Position numbers and translations under genes: made by a program. A stretch of 10,361 nt of DNA from an uncultured Lysobacteraceae bacterium (GTDB taxonomy: Bacteria > Pseudomonadota > Gammaproteobacteria > Xanthomonadales > Xanthomonadaceae): contig CALCNV010000174.1 in the NCBI GenBank assembly GCA_937897645.1, forward strand, positions 1 to 10,361, written 5' to 3'. This document shows, piece after piece, positions 7,006 to 10,361 of the stretch (positions within the stretch are counted from its first letter, which is position 1; the number at the start of each line of letters is the position of its first letter). The notes beneath the pieces were generated by a model. It made no database searches and was not told where the DNA came from. It was given only the letters and a program-made list of their open reading frames with translations.

Positions 7006-8093
7006 ACGAACTGTTGATCAATGCCGTGAATCCGCTGCACGAATGGCTGCTCAGCCTGGGCGGCATCGGCGCGGTGCTGTGGATCGTGCTGAAGATCCTC
7101 GCTATCGCCGTGCCGGTGATCGTCGCCGTCGCGTTCTACGTGGTGTGGGAACGCAAGCTGATCGGCTGGATGCACGTGCGTCATGGGCCGATGTACGTCG
7201 GCATGGGCATCTTCCAGGCCTTCGCCGACGTGTTCAAGCTGCTGTTCAAGGAAGTCCTGCTGCCGGCCAAGGCACACAAGACGATGTACATCCTTGCGCC
7301 GCTGATCACGCTGGCACCTGCCTTCGCGGCGTGGGCCGTGGTGCCATTCGACGCCAAACTGGTGCTGTCCAATGCCAACGCCGGCCTGCTGTACCTGCTG
7401 GCCATGACCTCGCTGGGCGTGTACGGCATCATCATCGCCGGTTGGGCATCCAACTCGAAGTACGCCTTCCTCGGCGCAATGCGTTCGGCCGCGCAGGTCG
7501 TCAGCTATGAAATCGCGATGGGCTTCGCCCTGGTTGGCGTGCTGATCGCGGCGGGCAGCATGAACCTCAGCGCCATCGTCATGGCGCAGGCGGGAAATTC
7601 AGGTTTCCTGGAATGGTTCTTCATTCCGCTGTTCCCCCTGTTCATCGTGTACTGGGTGTCTGGTGTTGCCGAAACCAACCGCGCGCCCTTCGACGTGACC
7701 GAAGGCGAATCGGAAATCGTCGCTGGCCACATGGTGGAATATTCCGGCGCGGCGTTCTCGCTGTTCTTCCTGGCCGAATACGCCAACATGATCCTGGTCA
7801 GCTTCCTGGTGTCGCTGTTCTTCCTGGGCGGCTGGCTCAGCCCACTGCAGGGCTGGATCGTGGCGGACGTGTCGCCCTGGGTGAACTGGATCTGGCAGGG
7901 CGGTTGGCCGTGGCTGCTGCTGAAGGTGTTCTTCTTCGCCAGCGCCTTCATCTGGTTCCGCGCCAGTTTCCCGCGTTACCGCTATGACCAGATCATGCGC
8001 CTGGGCTGGAAAGTATTCATTCCGATCACCATCGCCTGGATCGCGGTGACGGCGTTGATGGTGTTTTTTGGCGTGATCGAGAAGGGCGTCTGA
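7002..8093 (+). CDS. nuoH: NADH-quinone oxidoreductase subunit H (NuoH, ND1 homologue)
   Basis: NuoH anchors the peripheral arm in the membrane, lines the quinone tunnel and starts the E-channel for protons. The 363-residue protein has about eight hydrophobic helices. Recognisable parts are the first helix and loop VVWERKLIGWMHVR (47-60), QVVSYEIAMGFALVG (165-179), and the signature NRAPFDVTEGESEIVAGHMVEYSG (226-249) with its run of acidic residues. The loop after helix 1, usually RxGPNRVGPxGLLQ, reads RHGPMYVGMGIFQ (60-72). The ATG at 7002 overlaps the nuoG stop (ATGA) and has only a weak GGTGG (6990-6994) upstream, so reinitiation from nuoG probably matters. It ends in TGA at 8091-8093, immediately before nuoI. 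Function is certain by motif and position. Confidence 0.97.
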   Translation: MNELLINAVNPLHEWLLSLGGIGAVLWIVLKILAIAVPVIVAVAFYVVWERKLIGWMHVRHGPMYVGMGIFQAFADVFKLLFKEVLLPAKAHKTMYILAPLITLAPAFAAWAVVPFDAKLVLSNANAGLLYLLAMTSLGVYGIIIAGWASNSKYAFLGAMRSAAQVVSYEIAMGFALVGVLIAAGSMNLSAIVMAQAGNSGFLEWFFIPLFPLFIVYWVSGVAETNRAPFDVTEGESEIVAGHMVEYSGAAFSLFFLAEYANMILVSFLVSLFFLGGWLSPLQGWIVADVSPWVNWIWQGGWPWLLLKVFFFASAFIWFRASFPRYRYDQIMRLGWKVFIPITIAWIAVTALMVFFGVIEKGV

Positions 8094-8096
8094 GTG

Positions 8097-8585
8097 ATGA
8101 AGAAAGTAGTCCATTACTTGAAGAGCCTGATGCTGCTGGAACTGCTGGGCGGCCTGTGGCTGACCTTCAAGTACACCTTCAAGCCCAAGTACACCATGAT
8201 GTACCCGATGGAGAAGTTCCCGCAGTCGCCGCGTTTCCGCGGCCTGCACGCGCTGCGCCGCTATCCCAATGGCGAGGAACGCTGCATCGCCTGCAAGCTG
8301 TGCGAGGCGGTGTGCCCGGCGCTGGCGATCACGATCGATTCGGAAAAGCGCGAGGATGGCACGCGCCGCACCACGCGCTACGACATTGATCTGTTCAAGT
8401 GCATATATTGCGGCTTCTGCGAGGAAAGCTGCCCGGTGGACTCCATCGTCGAGACGCACGTGCTGGAATACCACTTTGAAAAGCGTGGCGAAAACATCGT
8501 CACCAAGCCGCAGCTGCTGGCGATCGGGGATCGGTTGGAAACCGAGATCGCCGAGCGCCGCGCCGCCGACGCCGCCTTCCGCTGA
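8097..8585 (+). CDS. nuoI: NADH-quinone oxidoreductase subunit I (NuoI, TYKY homologue)
   Basis: NuoI is a two-cluster ferredoxin that carries electrons from NuoG to NuoB through N6a and N6b. It has 162 residues from the ATG at 8097. An amphipathic N-terminal helix (about 1-30, hydrophobic with KYTFKPKYT) docks the protein on the membrane at NuoH. The two [4Fe-4S] motifs are CIACKLCEAVCP (C63, C66, C69, C73) and CIYCGFCEESCP (C102, C105, C108, C112). In this family the last Cys of each motif helps bind the other cluster. Start choice is ambiguous: GTG at 8094 directly follows the nuoH stop and is in frame, 7 bases from AAGGG (8082-8086), whereas the ATG at 8097 is 10 bases away. I prefer the ATG; the difference is one residue. 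TGA at 8583-8585. Confidence 0.95.
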   Translation: MKKVVHYLKSLMLLELLGGLWLTFKYTFKPKYTMMYPMEKFPQSPRFRGLHALRRYPNGEERCIACKLCEAVCPALAITIDSEKREDGTRRTTRYDIDLFKCIYCGFCEESCPVDSIVETHVLEYHFEKRGENIVTKPQLLAIGDRLETEIAERRAADAAFR

Positions 8586-8592
8586 GGTCATG

Positions 8593-9252
8593 ATGGATCC
8601 GCTACTGATCTCCTTCTACGTATTCGCCACCATCGCGGTCATCGCCGCCGGTGGCGTCATCAGCGTGCGCAACCCGGTGCATGCGGTGCTGTTCCTCATC
8701 CTGACCTTCTTCTCCGTCGCCTGCACATGGCTGCTGGTGGGCGCGGAGTTCCTGGGCATCGCCCTGATCCTGGTCTACGTGGGCGCGGTGATGGTGCTGT
8801 TCCTGTTCGTGGTGATGATGCTGGACATCGATACCGTGAAGGTGCGCGAAGGCTGGATCAAATACTTGCCGGTCGGCCTGCTGGTCGCAGCGGTGATGCT
8901 GGCGCAGATCGTGGTGTTGATCGGGGTCAAGGCCAAGTCGATGGTGCCTTACGTCGCCAATGCTGCTTCGATCGCGGCGGATGATTCGAACACCACCTGG
9001 CTGGCGCGCTCGCTGTTTACCGAGTTCTTGCTGCCATTCGAATTCGCCGCGGTGATCCTGACCGTGGCGGTAGTGGTCGCGGTGATGCTGACCCTGCGGC
9101 GTCGCCAGGGCACCAAGCACCAGGATCCGGCCGAGCAGTCGCGGGTCAAGGCATCCGATCGCCTGCGCATGATCGACGTGCCGGTGGAAACGCCGGTGCG
9201 CGAGACCCTGGTCGTGCCGGTCGTGGTCGAAACCCCGGAGGTGAAGCCATGA
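8593..9252 (+). CDS. nuoJ: NADH-quinone oxidoreductase subunit J (NuoJ, ND6 homologue)
   Basis: NuoJ is a five-helix membrane subunit next to NuoA, H and K that helps link quinone reduction to proton pumping. Helices lie at about 4-24, 29-48, 54-77, 91-112 and 147-168 of 219 residues. Helix 3 contains LVYVGAVMVLFLFVVMML, with the Tyr-x-Gly (Y62, G64) of the pi-bulge that is known to change shape during turnover. After the last helix comes a tail of about 50 polar residues rich in Arg, then Pro, Val and Glu (PVETPV at 197-202, VVETPEV at 211-217). E. coli NuoJ is about 184 residues, so this tail accounts for the extra length. In-frame ATGs occur at 8590 and 8593; GAGG at 8584-8587 gives a 5-base spacer only for the second, so I chose it. 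The stop overlaps nuoK (ATGA). Confidence 0.94.
   Translation: MDPLLISFYVFATIAVIAAGGVISVRNPVHAVLFLILTFFSVACTWLLVGAEFLGIALILVYVGAVMVLFLFVVMMLDIDTVKVREGWIKYLPVGLLVAAVMLAQIVVLIGVKAKSMVPYVANAASIAADDSNTTWLARSLFTEFLLPFEFAAVILTVAVVVAVMLTLRRRQGTKHQDPAEQSRVKASDRLRMIDVPVETPVRETLVVPVVVETPEVKP
9237..9244 (+). promoter_or_regulatory. Near-consensus ribosome binding site of nuoK
   Basis: GGAGGTGA, which matches the 16S rRNA tail complement over eight bases, ends 4 bases before the nuoK ATG at 9249 (7 bases when measured from GGAGG). It is the longest Shine-Dalgarno match in the window and lies inside the last codons of nuoJ, where it encodes part of the PEVKP terminus. Confidence 0.85.
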
Positions 9253-9554
9253 TCGCCCTGGGCCACCTGCTTGCGCTGGGCGCGGTGATGTTCTGCATCA
9301 GCGTCGCCGGCATCTTTCTGAATCGCAAGAACGTGATCGTGCTGCTGATGTGCATCGAGCTGATGCTACTGGCGGTGAACATCAACTTCGTCGCGTTCTC
9401 GCGCCAGTTCGGTGATCCCGCGGGGCAGATCTTCGTGTTCTTCATATTGACCGTAGCGGCCGCCGAGGCCGCGATCGGCCTGGCGATCCTGGTCACCCTG
9501 TTCCGCTCACGGCGCACGATCAACGTGACCGATATCGATACCTTGAAAGGCTGA
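9249..9554 (+). CDS. nuoK: NADH-quinone oxidoreductase subunit K (NuoK, ND4L homologue)
   Basis: NuoK is a three-helix membrane subunit that forms part of the proton path between the E-channel and the antiporter-like subunits. It is 101 residues long, typical for the family. Helices run at about 3-23, 29-50 and 60-86. The two intramembrane glutamates known to be needed for activity in E. coli (E36 and E72) correspond to E37 in LLMCIELMLLAVN and E73 in VAAAEAAIGLAI. The ATG at 9249 overlaps the nuoJ stop by 4 bases and is served by the near-perfect ribosome binding site at 9237-9244. The short hydrophilic end (SRRTINVTDIDTLKG) is also family-typical. It is followed by only 7 bases before nuoL. 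Confidence 0.97.
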   Translation: MIALGHLLALGAVMFCISVAGIFLNRKNVIVLLMCIELMLLAVNINFVAFSRQFGDPAGQIFVFFILTVAAAEAAIGLAILVTLFRSRRTINVTDIDTLKG

Positions 9555-9561
9555 TGCACCG

Positions 9562-10361
9562 ATGACGGGCATGGAAATCACACTCTCCAAGAACGTGCTG
9601 CTGGCCATCGTGCTCGCACCGCTATTGGGTAGCATCCTGGCGGGTTTCTTCGGTCGCCAGATCGGCCGCGCCGGCGCGCACTGGGTCACCATCCTGGGTG
9701 TTGCCGTCAGTTCCGCGCTCTCGTTCTGGGTGCTCTACCAGCTCGTGGGGCAGGGCGCTTCGCCGTTCAACCAGAACCTGTACACGTTCTTCCAGGTCGG
9801 TGGGCTTGAGGCACACGTCGGTTTCATGATCGACAACCTGACCGCGATGATGATGGTGGTGGTGACCTTCGTCTCCCTGCTGGTGCACATCTACACCATC
9901 GGCTACATGGCCGAGGATCCCGGTTACCAGCGCTTCTTCAGCTACATTTCGCTGTTCACCTTCAGCATGCTGATGCTGGTGATGAGCAACAACTTCCTGC
10001 AGCTGTTCTTCGGCTGGGAAGCGGTGGGCCTGGTGTCGTACCTGCTGATCGGGTTCTGGTTCAAGCGCCCGACGGCGATCTTCGCCAACATGAAGGCCTT
10101 CCTGGTCAATCGCGTCGGTGACTTCGGTTTCCTGCTGGGCATCGCGGCGGTGCTGGGCATGTTCAGTACGCTGGACTACGCCACGGTGTTCGCGAATGCA
10201 CCCATGCTGGCCGGCAAGGTCGTGCAGATGTGGTCGGGTGCGATCAGCGTGTTCGGCATGACCTGGCAGGTGCTGGATGCGCCGGTCGTGTGGTCGGTCG
10301 CCAGCATCATCTGCATTTGCCTGTTCATCGGCGCGATGGGCAAGTCGGCGCAGGTGCCGCT
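9562..10361 (+). CDS. nuoL: NADH-quinone oxidoreductase subunit L (NuoL, ND5 homologue), 3'-truncated by window edge
   Basis: NuoL is the distal antiporter-like proton-pumping subunit, related to Mrp Na+/H+ antiporter proteins. The window holds the first 266 codons plus two bases; the complete protein is usually more than 600 residues, and its remaining helices and lateral helix lie outside. Key pumping residues are visible: E153 in FFGWEAVGLVSYLLIG (149-164), matching E144 of E. coli NuoL, and K261 in GAMGKSAQVP, matching K229. The conserved MKAFLVNRVGDFGF (177-190) is also present. The segment at about 206-244 between helices (YATVF...DAPVVW) is longer than in E. coli. The ATG at 9562 is chosen; AAGG at 9547-9550 is a rather distant 11 bases away, and an in-frame ATG at 9571 is an alternative without a better ribosome site. 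Confidence 0.96.
   Translation, partial: MTGMEITLSKNVLLAIVLAPLLGSILAGFFGRQIGRAGAHWVTILGVAVSSALSFWVLYQLVGQGASPFNQNLYTFFQVGGLEAHVGFMIDNLTAMMMVVVTFVSLLVHIYTIGYMAEDPGYQRFFSYISLFTFSMLMLVMSNNFLQLFFGWEAVGLVSYLLIGFWFKRPTAIFANMKAFLVNRVGDFGFLLGIAAVLGMFSTLDYATVFANAPMLAGKVVQMWSGAISVFGMTWQVLDAPVVWSVASIICICLFIGAMGKSAQVP

Noticed and set aside
8064..8069. T6 run near the end of nuoH as a terminator tail
   Set aside because: It encodes conserved hydrophobic residues inside nuoH, there is no clear GC-rich stem directly before it, and nuoI follows immediately in the operon.
8269..8589. Open frame running into nuoJ that would give a 107-residue N-terminal extension
   Set aside because: The extension is the +1 shadow of nuoI with Ser/Arg/Ala-rich sequence, and the NuoJ family starts at the MDPLLISFYVF helix, which has its own ribosome site (GAGG at 8584-8587).

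Overview
This window is the interior of a nuo operon encoding the proton-pumping NADH:quinone oxidoreductase (respiratory complex I). All genes lie on the + strand in the standard order: nuoA (3' part only), nuoB, C, D, E, F, G, H, I, J, K and nuoL (5' part only). The missing nuoA start, most of nuoL, and presumably nuoM and nuoN lie outside the window. No mobile element, RNA gene, CRISPR array, phage gene or convincing transcription terminator was seen.

The DNA is GC-rich with strong G/C preference at third codon positions. nuoC and nuoD are separate genes, not the nuoCD fusion of E. coli. NuoG lacks the first three N7 cluster cysteines, NuoD carries the roughly 30-residue insert familiar from beta- and gammaproteobacteria, and NuoH has the variant RHGPMYVGMG in place of the usual RxGPNRVGPxG. 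From memory of family sequences, without a search, this fits a gammaproteobacterium of the Xanthomonadaceae/Lysobacter group. The genus cannot be fixed from the window.

Layout: 1-761 carries the end of NuoA (membrane) and NuoB (cluster N2). 800-2829 carries NuoC and NuoD, which with NuoB form the quinone-facing connecting module. 2882-7005 carries the NADH-dehydrogenase module: NuoE (N1a), NuoF (FMN, N3) and NuoG (N1b, N4, N5). 7002-8093 is NuoH, the membrane anchor of the quinone tunnel. 8097-8585 is NuoI (N6a, N6b). 8593-10361 carries the membrane subunits NuoJ, NuoK and the start of NuoL, which belong to the proton-translocating arm. Electrons pass NADH-FMN-N3-N1b-N4-N5-N6a-N6b-N2-quinone, and every cluster ligand of that chain is visible.

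Genes are packed tightly. nuoA/B overlap by 10 bases, and nuoC/D, F/G, G/H and J/K overlap by 4 bases, which indicates one polycistronic message with translational coupling. The junctions that break this pattern are the most interesting parts: the Shine-Dalgarno-less spacer before nuoC (762-799), and the nuoD-nuoE gap (2830-2881). The latter holds a 19-codon ORF coupled at both ends and a possible hairpin over the nuoE ribosome binding site. I do not see a new biological system here; this is a core respiratory operon with a few junction and lineage peculiarities.
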